A DNA stretch of 62,970 nucleotides. Origin: JBJHBP01 sp050485685. Its GTDB lineage: Bacteria; Pseudomonadota; Gammaproteobacteria; Steroidobacterales; Rariloculaceae. Positions 35,128 through 43,385 of the stretch are shown one piece after another. The notes beneath the pieces are model-generated. The model had not been told where the DNA came from, did no database searches, and saw nothing but the letters and a program-made list of their open reading frames with translations. Both the position numbers and the translations under genes were made by a program. The DNA lies in contig JBJHBW010000018.1 in the NCBI GenBank assembly GCA_050485685.1, positions 1 to 62,970 of the forward strand. The letters are read 5' to 3'. The stretch's first letter is position 1. Each line of letters begins with the position of its first letter.

Positions 35128-35464
35128 GAATCAGAATTTCGCCCTTGTCTGGGTGTTGATCCGGACACACCGGATCAGAACCGTCCACGCTCTGGCTGCG
35201 CCAGATACAGAAAGACTGACTTACGTTAATGCACCATAAACGCCTGAACGTTGAACCGGTTCACACAACCGTGGCCCATGGCGTTTCCCAAGTCTCTGGT
35301 GCGAAAATTTTTTTCAGTCATTTCAGAGAGTTTTCGCAAGACCTCGCAGCCGCTTGGGCGTTGGAAGTGGCAGGACGGCTGATGCAATTATCGAGAATCC
35401 GTTCACAAGTCCGCGCAGCATTTCTCGCTAGACTGCTGCCAATCAAACAGACATCAGGCTCAAC
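35128..35464. promoter_or_regulatory. 337-bp divergent regulatory region between kinase and GGDEF genes
   Basis: No gene is seen here. It holds a perfect 12-bp palindrome TGAACCGGTTCA at 35252-35263 and an inverted repeat with arms GCGAAAA (35301-35307) and TTTTCGC (35331-35337) around a T-rich 23-base spacer. Either may be a regulator site, and the second could form an RNA hairpin. TTCACA (35402) and TAGACT (35429) near the GGDEF gene are too far apart (21 bases) to be a normal promoter pair. Confidence 0.5.
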
Positions 35465-36523
35465 GTGACCCCGGATCCCGCCTCAACCTCGCTGTCGCGC
35501 ACCATTGCCAGCACTGCAACTCTGAAACTGGCCGGCCTGCATGCGCTGGATCTTTTCTATACGCCGCTGGAAGAACGTTTCGAGCGACTCACCCGACTCG
35601 CGCGGCGAGCGCTGAATGTGCCGGTCGCAGCGATTACCGTCCTGAATCACGAGAAACAGTGGTTCAAGTCGGTCAATGGCTGGATGGTCACGGAATTGCC
35701 CCTGGATCGAAGTCTGTGCACATGGACCGTGAAGGCCAGCGGCCCCGTTGTCATAGAAGACACGCGCCGTGACGAACGCACGGTGCGACATGCGCTGGTC
35801 GCCTCGGCGCCACGCTTCCGATTCTACGCCGGGGTGCCGCTGGCCGATGAGCATGGCACGGCAGCCGGCACGTTCTGCGTATTCGATATCAAGCCACGTC
35901 GAATGAGCGCGGACGATCGCCAACTGCTCACCGATATTGGCAGTCTGGCCCAGCAGGAACTGCTATCGGAAAGGCTGACGGCAGCACATGCCGCGCTGAT
36001 ATCGAAACTGGGTGCCGCGCGCCGCGAGGCCATGATTGACCCGCTGACCAGGCTCTGGAACCGCCGCGGCGCGACCACCCTGCTGGATGCCGCATTGAGC
36101 ACCGCCGACCTGAACGGCGAACCGGTGGCGATCGCCATGCTGGATCTCGACAACTTCAAATACGTGAACGACCGCCATGGCCATCAGGTCGGCGATGAAG
36201 TTCTGCGCAAGCTGGGCACGCGGCTGGTGTCTGCCGTGCGTGCTGACGACCCGGTCTGCCGCCTCGGCGGGGACGAGTTCATGGTCATCATGCCGGGCGC
36301 CGACCTGACCACCTGTGAGCAGGTGGTCAACAGGCTGATGTCACGGCTCAACGACGGCCCCATCCCTACCCGCGCCGGCGCCCTGCCGGTTCGCATGAGT
36401 GCCGGATTCAGTGTGCGAGAACCCGGCGAGAAACTGAACGCGGAGCTGCTGATAGAGAGAACCGACCGGGCGCTGATGCGCTCGAAGTCGGACGGCCGCA
36501 ATCGTATACGCGCAGCCAGCTGA
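35465..36523 (+). CDS. GAF-GGDEF diguanylate cyclase
   Basis: 352 residues from a GTG. Residues 35-170 are a GAF domain (ITVLNHEKQWFKSVNGW, FYAGVPLADEHGTAAGTFCVFD). The GGDEF domain follows a short helix; MIDPLTRLWNRRGA is its first strand and the active site GGDEF is intact at 268-272. An RxxD product-inhibition site (RADD, 259-262) lies five residues before it. It should synthesise c-di-GMP and be subject to feedback. It is divergent from the kinase/REC-EAL operon, which encodes the opposing phosphodiesterase. Confidence 0.95.
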   Translation: MTPDPASTSLSRTIASTATLKLAGLHALDLFYTPLEERFERLTRLARRALNVPVAAITVLNHEKQWFKSVNGWMVTELPLDRSLCTWTVKASGPVVIEDTRRDERTVRHALVASAPRFRFYAGVPLADEHGTAAGTFCVFDIKPRRMSADDRQLLTDIGSLAQQELLSERLTAAHAALISKLGAARREAMIDPLTRLWNRRGATTLLDAALSTADLNGEPVAIAMLDLDNFKYVNDRHGHQVGDEVLRKLGTRLVSAVRADDPVCRLGGDEFMVIMPGADLTTCEQVVNRLMSRLNDGPIPTRAGALPVRMSAGFSVREPGEKLNAELLIERTDRALMRSKSDGRNRIRAAS

Positions 36524-36530
36524 CGGTCTG

Positions 36531-36920
36531 CTACTCGAACTCCCGACCGTCCGGCAGGCGGATTCTGCGCAGAAAGTAAGCGTCGGGATCATCGATTCGC
36601 GGCGATCCTATTGCCGTCAGTCGCGTGCCCGGCTGAACCATTTCCGGGCGCAGTCCGCGTCGCACCAGCATGTTGGCGGGCGCGCCTTCGACAAACTGGA
36701 TGGTCACCGTTTCCCCGTCGGCTGTCACATGAGTCAGCGTCATCTCGATGTGCGGATTACGGAAACGTATCGTCGCGACAACGCCCTCAAATGGAATCTC
36801 GGTGGTGAAATCATAGACGTTAAATGAGTGATGTGCGGTCAATGTGACCGGCCCAACGCAGAACATCAGCCCTATAAAGACTGATACGACCCGACTGATA
36901 CGGCCAGCTACCCCGGTCAT
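36531..36920 (-). CDS. DUF6152 exported protein
   Basis: 129 residues from the ATG at 36920 (a GTG one codon earlier is possible), with AGGAGGGG eight bases upstream. A signal peptide is followed at the mature N-terminus by AHHSFNVYDF, the hallmark of DUF6152. The rest is a compact beta domain (FEGVVATIRFRNPHIEMTL). Function unknown; the exposed His-His and later His suggest metal binding. Genes of this family are often seen near the type of exported proteins encoded at 38.3-41.0 kb. It lies 49 bases after the MscS gene start, same strand. Confidence 0.85.
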   Translation of the reverse strand: MTGVAGRISRVVSVFIGLMFCVGPVTLTAHHSFNVYDFTTEIPFEGVVATIRFRNPHIEMTLTHVTADGETVTIQFVEGAPANMLVRRGLRPEMVQPGTRLTAIGSPRIDDPDAYFLRRIRLPDGREFE

Positions 36921-36969
36921 CACGTTCTCCCCTCCTGAATCTTTCCGATTCGCGCCGCAACAGAATAGC

Positions 36970-38277
36970 TCAGGCCTGTGGCCGTTGCATCACTTCGCGC
37001 AACCCTTCGGCCGTGCGCAGGTGCAGATCACGCTGCGGGTAGGGAATCTCAATGCCATGCTCGTGAAATTTGTCCCATACGCGTAGCAGAATAGCGCTCT
37101 TGACGGCCTGCACACCTTCCTGTGCATCGTTGATCCAGAACCGGATCTCAAGGTCTACCGAACTGTCACCGAATCCGATGATCAGGCATTTCGGCTCCGG
37201 GTGCTTGAGCACCCGGTCCACTTCGTTGGCCGCTTCCACACACAACGCCATCGCCTTGCGCACATCAGAGTCGTAGTGGATGCCCACCGGCTGTCGCAGC
37301 CGTGTCAGGTTGTCGGTGTGGGTCCAGTTTTCGACCTGCTCGGAAATCAGCGTCTCATTCGGGATCAGATGCTCAACGCCATCCCGGGTCACCACCGAGA
37401 CGTATCGGCCGCCCAGAGTCGTCACCCAGCCGTACGTTCCCGACACAGCGATGATATCGCCGGGCTTGATGGAATTATCCATGAGCAGGATCAGGCCACT
37501 GACCAGATTGCTGACCACTTTCTGAAGGCCGAAGCCCACACCCAGTGCAATGGCACCGCCGAACACCGCCAGGGCGGTCAGATCGATGCCCACGCTGCGT
37601 ATGGCGATCAGCACCGCAAGCGTGATCAGCACTGTTTTCAAGGCCTTCGCAAACAGCACCTGAATTGACGGGGTGAACGCACCGCTGTGCCGGATGCGGT
37701 TCTCCAGCATGCCGGCGATGTAAACAGCCAGGGAAAGCAGCACGACCAGCGCCAGCGTGGAGGTGATCACCATGTACAGAGATATGCGCAGCTCTCCGAA
37801 CTGCACGGCCGCAGCATCAAGAATCTGTATGGTCGGCTCGAGCAGATTCAGAATGCTGAGGGCTGCGATCGTCCACGCGGTCCAGGCTATGGTCCTGGCC
37901 AGCAAAGGATTTCTGACCAGCTGCGATACCAGGCGTATGACGACCCAGGCGGTCAGCAGACTCGCGACGATTCGCAGCACGTGATGCGGCCATTGCATCA
38001 CCCCGGCTGCAACGATGGTGAACCAGAGAATGGTCAGCCAGAGAAGCGGCAACGTCAGCGTTGCGATCGCGCCCAGCAGTGCGGAGAAATTGCTCTGAGG
38101 CCGCTCCCTGAGCAGGAATGCCCGCACATAGCGCCCCAGCCACGTCGAGAATGCCAGCGCCAGCAGTACGATCGCCAGCTGTACGGCGTTCCCGATGACC
38201 AGCACATGCGCCAGAATCCATTCGTAGACGACCGCACCGAATTCGGCCAGTGCCTCGCCTGACAACAATTCATCCAT
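36970..38277 (-). CDS. MscS-family mechanosensitive channel
   Basis: 435 residues with about five to six N-terminal membrane segments, then the MscS pore helix and beta domain: FGGAIALGVGFGLQKVVSNLVSG is the pore-lining helix region, followed by LMDNSIKPGDIIAVSGTYGWV and RDGVEHLIPNETLI, which are strongly conserved. The C-terminal alpha/beta vestibule is present. It releases solutes under hypo-osmotic shock. It lacks the large N-terminus of MscK, so it is a mid-sized MscS-like channel. Confidence 0.94.
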   Translation of the reverse strand: MDELLSGEALAEFGAVVYEWILAHVLVIGNAVQLAIVLLALAFSTWLGRYVRAFLLRERPQSNFSALLGAIATLTLPLLWLTILWFTIVAAGVMQWPHHVLRIVASLLTAWVVIRLVSQLVRNPLLARTIAWTAWTIAALSILNLLEPTIQILDAAAVQFGELRISLYMVITSTLALVVLLSLAVYIAGMLENRIRHSGAFTPSIQVLFAKALKTVLITLAVLIAIRSVGIDLTALAVFGGAIALGVGFGLQKVVSNLVSGLILLMDNSIKPGDIIAVSGTYGWVTTLGGRYVSVVTRDGVEHLIPNETLISEQVENWTHTDNLTRLRQPVGIHYDSDVRKAMALCVEAANEVDRVLKHPEPKCLIIGFGDSSVDLEIRFWINDAQEGVQAVKSAILLRVWDKFHEHGIEIPYPQRDLHLRTAEGLREVMQRPQA

Positions 38278-38309
38278 GCCTGTTTACTCCGGACTGAAGC
38301 TCGACGGCG

Positions 38310-39089
38310 TCAGTAATCGCTGCAGGACCTGGGGTCCCAGCCATCGCGGCTGTGCTCACGACGAAAATTGGTGCTGGTGATGAACGGCTGGGTCAGGTAC
38401 ACGGGATCCTCAACGATGGTCTGCACAACGAGCCACTCGGAACCATCCGGCTGTGTCAGCAGATCGAAATGCTCGGTGACCACCGTATCGGCGCTGTAGG
38501 GGACGCCGTTACGTCTGAGGTAACCGGGCAACAGATTGGTCGTGATCGCCCGAATCGTGCCGTTACGGCGCCCAGCCGGCCCCGACAGGCGCCATTCGGC
38601 GCGTGACTGCCCCTGCAGGGATGGCATGCCGGAAGTCGGGGGTTCGGCAAAGTGCAGTCTGCGCACCTGTTCACCCGCATCGGCCTGGATGCGCAGCACC
38701 GCATCGCTCTCCCATTCGATACGCAAACGTCCCGGCAATCGCATCAACCCGGCTGCACCGAAAGCCCGGCAGGACACTCCCTCGGCGGCATCCCGTTGCG
38801 GATCCCAGGCCTCCGCCGCCGCGACACCGGCTGCGTTCAAAGGCACGCTCTGAACGTCGCCGGCCGGAGGCACCATCATTCGGTGACGCCAGTCTTCCGT
38901 CACGACCGACACCCACTGGCCGGTCAGGTCATATGGCGCAACATCGCGTGCACTCTGTGCGCCACCAGCGGCCGGCGGCTGGGCAAGAAGCGCAGTCGAT
39001 GACATCGCAGCCAGTACGGCCAGCAGCATACGCGCCGTCCCTGCCCGCGATCCGCGCCTGCGTCCACCGGTTCTGCCATGCAAGTTCAT
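38310..39089 (-). CDS. Exported protein of unknown function, paralogue A
   Basis: 259 residues, ATG preceded by GGAGGACGTT. A signal peptide (MLLAVLAAMSSTALLAQ) is followed by DLTGQWVSVVTEDWRHRM, a pattern shared with the protein encoded at 40134-41021 (NLSGVWSAQAHEDWEDRV). The two also share LRRNGVPYS/IRRNGIARS, TVVTEHFD/ATVTEHFI and VEDPVYL/VEDPLYL, so they are paralogues. No enzyme motif is visible. They flank a metallo-beta-lactamase-fold hydrolase; all three are on one strand with tiny gaps, suggesting one exported unit. Confidence 0.82.
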   Translation of the reverse strand: MNLHGRTGGRRRGSRAGTARMLLAVLAAMSSTALLAQPPAAGGAQSARDVAPYDLTGQWVSVVTEDWRHRMMVPPAGDVQSVPLNAAGVAAAEAWDPQRDAAEGVSCRAFGAAGLMRLPGRLRIEWESDAVLRIQADAGEQVRRLHFAEPPTSGMPSLQGQSRAEWRLSGPAGRRNGTIRAITTNLLPGYLRRNGVPYSADTVVTEHFDLLTQPDGSEWLVVQTIVEDPVYLTQPFITSTNFRREHSRDGWDPRSCSDY

Positions 39090-39102
39090 AACGTCCTCCG
39101 GA

Positions 39103-40137
39103 TCACTCGGTAAGGCTCTGATAGGCGGCCTCTAAGAACCTCTCGGTGGTCCAGAATCCGCTGCTGGCGCCGTACATGGGATCGAAATCCAGCGTGGGGC
39201 GCGCGGCCTTGATTTGATCCAGCGACATCCCGGCATCGATCATGCTCTTCATCCGGTCGCGCACGACGATCAGCATGTCACGATAGTTCACGACATCACC
39301 CAGTTCGGACAATCGCCCGTGCCCCGGGATCACCAGAGTGCCTCCTCCCTGGCCATAGGAAGGAATGACCATCTCCGCCAGGTGGATCAGCGCATCGATG
39401 ATGCCCTGCAGACTGCCACCGGCCGCAATATCGATGAACGGATAACTGGTGGTCACGAAGATGTCGCCGGCGGCAATCACGTCGGAACTGCGAAATAACA
39501 CGAAACTGTCGCCATCGGTGTGGGCGTTGGGCTGATGAAGGATGCGGATACCCTCGCCGTTGAAGTAGAGCTGTTTTTCCGAAGTGAAGTAGGTGTTCGT
39601 CGGCCAGGCCGCGGACGGCGCAGGCCCCTGGTCACCGGCTGGGGCGACCAGCCGCATCAGCACATTTTCGTGCGCAATGATCTGTGCACCCTGTGCGACT
39701 TCGCCGGCAAACACGATGTTGCCCCCGGTGACCGTCTGCCCGGCAGCCCGCAGCGGCGCATTCCCTCCGACGTGGTCGGGATGATGATGCGTATTGATGA
39801 TGTAGCGAAGTGGGGCGTCCGAAAGCGCACGAATTGCCTCGAGTATGCGCCCGGACAGCTCCGCATACTGAGTGTCCACAATCAGCACGCCATCGTCGCC
39901 GATCTGCACGGTAATGTTGCCGCCGGCGCCGACCAGCATATAGATGTTGTCCCTGACCTTGAGCGTCTGAATTTCGACACTGTCGAAATTCTGTTGCGCC
40001 AGCGCCGGACCCGCCACGAACAGTATCAGCGCGACCATCGCCGATCGAACGGCTGTGCTCACCCGATCTGCACGGGCCGACTCCGGGACGAAGTTACGAT
40101 GCTCCGCAGACCGCCTTGCCGACTGTCGCCGCCTCAT
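39103..40137 (-). CDS. Exported metallo-beta-lactamase-fold hydrolase
   Basis: 344 residues. A rather long basic N-terminus leads into a signal (AMVALILFVAGPALAQQ). The metal-binding motif THHHPDHVGGN (near residue 117), LHQPNAHTDGDSFV, IAAGDIFVTTSYPF and VIPGHGRLSE are the standard MBL ligands for two zinc ions. The ATG overlaps the stop of the upstream gene (ATGA), behind GAGAGGGTGGGG. The substrate is unknown; a lactamase role is not implied, since relatives include periplasmic hydrolases linked to quinoproteins. Flanked by two paralogous exported proteins. Confidence 0.9.
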   Translation of the reverse strand: MRRRQSARRSAEHRNFVPESARADRVSTAVRSAMVALILFVAGPALAQQNFDSVEIQTLKVRDNIYMLVGAGGNITVQIGDDGVLIVDTQYAELSGRILEAIRALSDAPLRYIINTHHHPDHVGGNAPLRAAGQTVTGGNIVFAGEVAQGAQIIAHENVLMRLVAPAGDQGPAPSAAWPTNTYFTSEKQLYFNGEGIRILHQPNAHTDGDSFVLFRSSDVIAAGDIFVTTSYPFIDIAAGGSLQGIIDALIHLAEMVIPSYGQGGGTLVIPGHGRLSELGDVVNYRDMLIVVRDRMKSMIDAGMSLDQIKAARPTLDFDPMYGASSGFWTTERFLEAAYQSLTE

Positions 40138-41021
40138 GGCCCCACCCTCTCGATCACCGGCATTTCCCGCAGCCTGTGTCGATATTCCGGATACAGTGTG
40201 TGCGCGCCGCCCATCGCAGCCTCGAACGGAATGCCATGCTCGCGGGCGAATTCCGTCAGGTGCGGATTCTGGCCAGGAAGATAATGCGGGAAATAGCCGC
40301 GCGGAAAGATGATCTCGACCACGCTCTCACACGGATAGGCTCCGAAACGTCCGGTTTCGCTGTAAACGTAGTCGCGGTTACGAAAGTAACCTTCTTCCAG
40401 ATACAGGGGATCCTCCACGTATACTGACCAGTTCAGATAGCTGCCATGGCGGATGAAGTGTTCGGTCACCGTCGCCCGGTCGCTGCGTGCGATGCCATTG
40501 CGACGAATGAAACCCTCTCTGAGATGGGTGGTCGTCACCTTGAGCACATGGCCATCCCATTCGCCGGTGGAAAACCCCATGGCCGTGTGCAACGCATGTT
40601 CGGGCGGGTGGGAGCGACCGTCCATCCAGATGACGCGCTGCGTGTTCCATGCGAAATGCTGCAAGCGGATCGCAACCAGCTGTTGCGTTTCACGCACGAT
40701 GTCTTCGCTGATGCGGATATTGCCGAACATGTTCGCGTAATCCGCGGGGTGCACGCGGCACTGGTAGTCCGGCAGTGACAGGATGGACGCGTTCCAGGTC
40801 TCGGCACGCAGGCGATTCGCCTCGTTCAGCGGCACACCCGTATAGTCACCCAGCATGGGCCCGGGCACACGGTCCTCCCAGTCCTCGTGCGCCTGCGCAC
40901 TCCAGACACCACTCAGGTTGACCTGGGCGTATGCCAGCCCCCCGCTCAACCCCGCCATCCCGGCGCCACAAAGCATCCCTGCAGTCACGACAGCGGCTGC
41001 GAGCCGCGATGGACCGAACAT
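40134..41021 (-). CDS. Exported protein of unknown function, paralogue B
   Basis: 295 residues, ATG directly behind AGGAGGGGGGA. A signal peptide ends near GLAYAQ. The mature part shares at least four blocks with the protein encoded at 38310-39089 (see that entry) and adds a C-terminal stretch (FAREHGIPFEAAMGGAHTLYP). RVIWMDGRSHPPEHALHTAMGFS and GEWDGHVLKVTTTHL resemble motifs common in this class of environmental-bacterium exported proteins. Function unknown. First gene of the three-gene unit; a candidate FNR site and a TATAAG box lie upstream. Confidence 0.82.
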   Translation of the reverse strand: MFGPSRLAAAVVTAGMLCGAGMAGLSGGLAYAQVNLSGVWSAQAHEDWEDRVPGPMLGDYTGVPLNEANRLRAETWNASILSLPDYQCRVHPADYANMFGNIRISEDIVRETQQLVAIRLQHFAWNTQRVIWMDGRSHPPEHALHTAMGFSTGEWDGHVLKVTTTHLREGFIRRNGIARSDRATVTEHFIRHGSYLNWSVYVEDPLYLEEGYFRNRDYVYSETGRFGAYPCESVVEIIFPRGYFPHYLPGQNPHLTEFAREHGIPFEAAMGGAHTLYPEYRHRLREMPVIERVGP

Positions 41022-41128
41022 TCCCCCCTCCTGGCTACATCTTGTGCCGGATATCTGCCCCTCTCAGGCTTGTTATGCGGAAAACGCTACGGGTCGATGT
41101 CTGTCTGCACGCGACCTCGCCGGCGCCT

Positions 41129-41134
41129 CTTATA
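41129..41134 (-). promoter_or_regulatory. Candidate -10 element for the exported MBL cluster
   Basis: TATAAG on the minus strand lies 108 bases before the ATG at 41021. There is no recognisable -35 box, as expected for an activator-dependent promoter. The FNR-type site at 41184-41197 would be centred about 68 bases upstream of the likely start point. Confidence 0.35.
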
Positions 41135-41183
41135 GTTGTCTGACCTCTTGCTGATCGATGTTAGCACAGCGGGAATTCGCCAA

Positions 41184-41197
41184 TTGATGTGGATCAA
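41184..41197. promoter_or_regulatory. Perfect FNR/Anr-type box
   Basis: TTGATGTGGATCAA is an exact match to TTGAT-N4-ATCAA. It lies upstream of the minus-strand exported cluster (41021) and overlaps the last bases of the small gene at 41194. By rough count such a match is expected about 0.06 times in a window this size, but base composition was not modelled. If real it implies oxygen-responsive control of the MBL-fold cluster. Confidence 0.5.
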
Positions 41198-41613
41198 TGG
41201 GATGCGCGCGCGGCACTCTGGCGGGCAGCGGACTGCGCTCTGCGTATCGCTTCCTCGACGGTGCGCTCGACCTCCGGCGGCATGCGGTTTCTGGCTTCAC
41301 GCAACAGGTGCGCCTCGATGATGCTCGCCAGATCGCGAAAGTTGTAGCCCTCATCATTTCGGGCTACCAGCGTCCGCTCCAGCTCACGCGACACACCGGC
41401 CCACGCGATCACTTCGTCAGGTACCGGCCCCACCGGCAACTTGGCCGGCCAACGCCGGCCATGGGCCTTCAGGTACAAATCCAGCAGCACGCCCATGACG
41501 CAATGAGTGTCCCGACGCCAGAACACACGACTGGCCCGCCGCAACCTGCCCGTGGTCTGCACATAATCACCACAGCGAAGTGCCTGTATCCACATGCTCG
41601 CGTTGTCGTTCAT
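41194..41613 (-). CDS. Small protein of a phage/hypothetical family
   Basis: 139 residues from the ATG at 41613, with GGAG seven bases upstream. The layout WIQALRCGDYVQTTGRLRR, CVMGVLLDLYLKAHG, PDEVIAWAGV and ARNDEGYNFRDLASIIEAHL resembles a family of small proteins seen in phages and scattered bacteria (typically with CCLGVLCDLY, in which two Cys are lost here). Function unknown. No other phage gene is nearby, so it may be a domesticated remnant. The TGA stop overlaps the FNR-type site. Confidence 0.75.
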   Translation of the reverse strand: MNDNASMWIQALRCGDYVQTTGRLRRASRVFWRRDTHCVMGVLLDLYLKAHGRRWPAKLPVGPVPDEVIAWAGVSRELERTLVARNDEGYNFRDLASIIEAHLLREARNRMPPEVERTVEEAIRRAQSAARQSAARASH

Positions 41614-41750
41614 CGATGCTCTCCGCGGACCGTGCAACACGCTGCCGCCGCTTCCGGTTCAACTGATACAACACCCATGGTTCAGACACAAGATTGCCGA
41701 CGGTGTTCCGGCTGCTAAGCTTGAACCGTCGAGGTCTGGATCAGGACATA

Positions 41751-43235
41751 ATGCCCGAACCGAAACCGCCGGTCAGGGTGCGGCCGCGCATCCGCAAAAC
41801 CACCGCAGGCCTGATCGTCGGACCTGGGCTGGCCGTCATCATGCTGATGACGGGTGCGCCGGATGACGTACCGTCGGACGCTTGGTTCGTCGCCGCTCTG
41901 GCGGTACTGATGGCGACCTGGTGGGTCACGGAAGCGGTACCGATCCCGGTGACCAGTCTCCTGCCCGTCGCGGTACTGCCGTTGCTGAACGTACGGCCCA
42001 TGGCGGAGGTCACCGCACCCTATGCCCACCCCCTGATCTTTCTGTTTCTCGGCGGCTTCATGCTCGCTCTGGCGATTCAGCGCTGGAATCTGCATCTGCG
42101 TATCGCGTTATTGATCCTGGCCATTGCCGGCCGCAGGCCGGACCGCATCGTCGCCGGATTCATGGCCGGCACGGGCCTTCTGAGCATGTGGGTCAGCAAT
42201 ACCGCCACCGCCGCGATGATGCTTCCCATCGGCATCTCCGTGCTGGTGCTGATGGAATCGGTACGCAGCGACGGCGAGAGCGAGCAGCAACGCAGGTTCG
42301 CCGCCGCCCTGCTGCTTGGCATTGCCTTTGGCGCAAATATCGGCGGCATAGGCACGCTGATCGGTACCCCGCCGAATGCCCTGCTGGCCGCATTCATGTC
42401 GGAATCGTGGGGTGTGCAGATCGGCTTCGCGCAATGGATGATGGTTGGGCTGCCGGTGGCGCTGCTGCTGCTGAGCAGCGCATGGTGGATACTGACACGC
42501 TGGGCGTTTCCGCTGGACCGACAGGAACTGACGGGCTTTCGTCGACTCATCAACGAAAAGCGTGCGGCGCTCGGGCCCATCAGCGGATCGGAGAAAAGGG
42601 TCCTGGTTGTTTTCGTGGCCATGGCAGCCGGCTGGGTGCTGCGACCCTGGCTGGAGACTTTGCTGCCCGGCATCCAGCTGTCCGATGCCGGCGTCGCCAT
42701 ACTCGGTGCGCTGATGCTGTTTCTGATTCCGGCGGCGGGCAGTACGGGTGGCCTGCTGAGCTGGCAGATGACCCGCGAGCTGCCCTGGGGGGTTCTGCTG
42801 CTGGTTGGCGGCGGACTCAGCCTCGGTACCGCAATAGAACAAAGCGGTCTGGCAGCGATACTCGCCGGTTATCTGACCGGGCTTGCTGTGTTTCCGCTTT
42901 GGCTGGCGATTCTGTCGGTTGCCCTGCTGACCATGCTGCTCAGCCATGTCACCAGCAACACCGCGTCGGCGGCCACCCTTCTGCCCATCGCCGCCAGCCT
43001 TGCGGTCGGGCTCGGCTATCCGCCGCTGCTGCTGGCAGCGCCGGTCGCGCTGGCCGCGTCGTGTGCGTTCATGCTGCCCGTCGCCACACCGCCGAACGCG
43101 ATCGTGTTTGCGAGTGAACGCATTTCGGTCATGGATATGGTCAACGCGGGGTCACGCATCAGCGTCATCGCACTGGCCGTGGTATTGATGGTCGTGCTGC
43201 TGATTGTCGTGCCCTTCGCACAATCGCTGCAGTGA
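41751..43235 (+). CDS. SLC13/DASS-family carboxylate transporter
   Basis: 494 residues from the ATG at 41751, with AGGA just upstream; the frame is open 19 codons further. Two SNT motifs, one per inverted repeat, are intact (WVSNTATAAMMLPIG and TSNTASAATLLPIA), which bind substrate carboxylate and sodium in this family, and GTPPNALLAAF/ATPPNAIVFAS follow each. About 11 membrane segments. It probably imports di- or tricarboxylates with sodium. A 137-bp gap separates it from the divergent small gene. Confidence 0.94.
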   Translation: MPEPKPPVRVRPRIRKTTAGLIVGPGLAVIMLMTGAPDDVPSDAWFVAALAVLMATWWVTEAVPIPVTSLLPVAVLPLLNVRPMAEVTAPYAHPLIFLFLGGFMLALAIQRWNLHLRIALLILAIAGRRPDRIVAGFMAGTGLLSMWVSNTATAAMMLPIGISVLVLMESVRSDGESEQQRRFAAALLLGIAFGANIGGIGTLIGTPPNALLAAFMSESWGVQIGFAQWMMVGLPVALLLLSSAWWILTRWAFPLDRQELTGFRRLINEKRAALGPISGSEKRVLVVFVAMAAGWVLRPWLETLLPGIQLSDAGVAILGALMLFLIPAAGSTGGLLSWQMTRELPWGVLLLVGGGLSLGTAIEQSGLAAILAGYLTGLAVFPLWLAILSVALLTMLLSHVTSNTASAATLLPIAASLAVGLGYPPLLLAAPVALAASCAFMLPVATPPNAIVFASERISVMDMVNAGSRISVIALAVVLMVVLLIVVPFAQSLQ

Positions 43236-43304
43236 CCTGATCGGCAATCGGCAACCGGTCATCGCGCGAGCGGTCGAATCGACAACTGAAACCACAAACG
43301 AAAC

Positions 43305-43334
43305 GGGGCGGGCGCCGTCACCGACACCCGCCCC
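43305..43334 (-). terminator. Rho-independent terminator between convergent genes
   Basis: GGGGCGGG (43305-43312) and CCCGCCCC (43327-43334) form a perfect 8-bp GC stem. On the minus strand it is followed by GTTTCGTTTG, so it best serves the O-demethylase gene; it may also stop readthrough from the SLC13 gene on the plus strand. Confidence 0.7.
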
Positions 43335-43385
43335 GGGTATTTCGCCCCGTCAGGATTCATCCGACGGGACAGCGCTGATCACGGA

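Noticed and set aside
41882..43117. 411-codon plus-strand frame inside the SLC13 gene
   Set aside because: Different frame from the SNT-motif transporter; low complexity.
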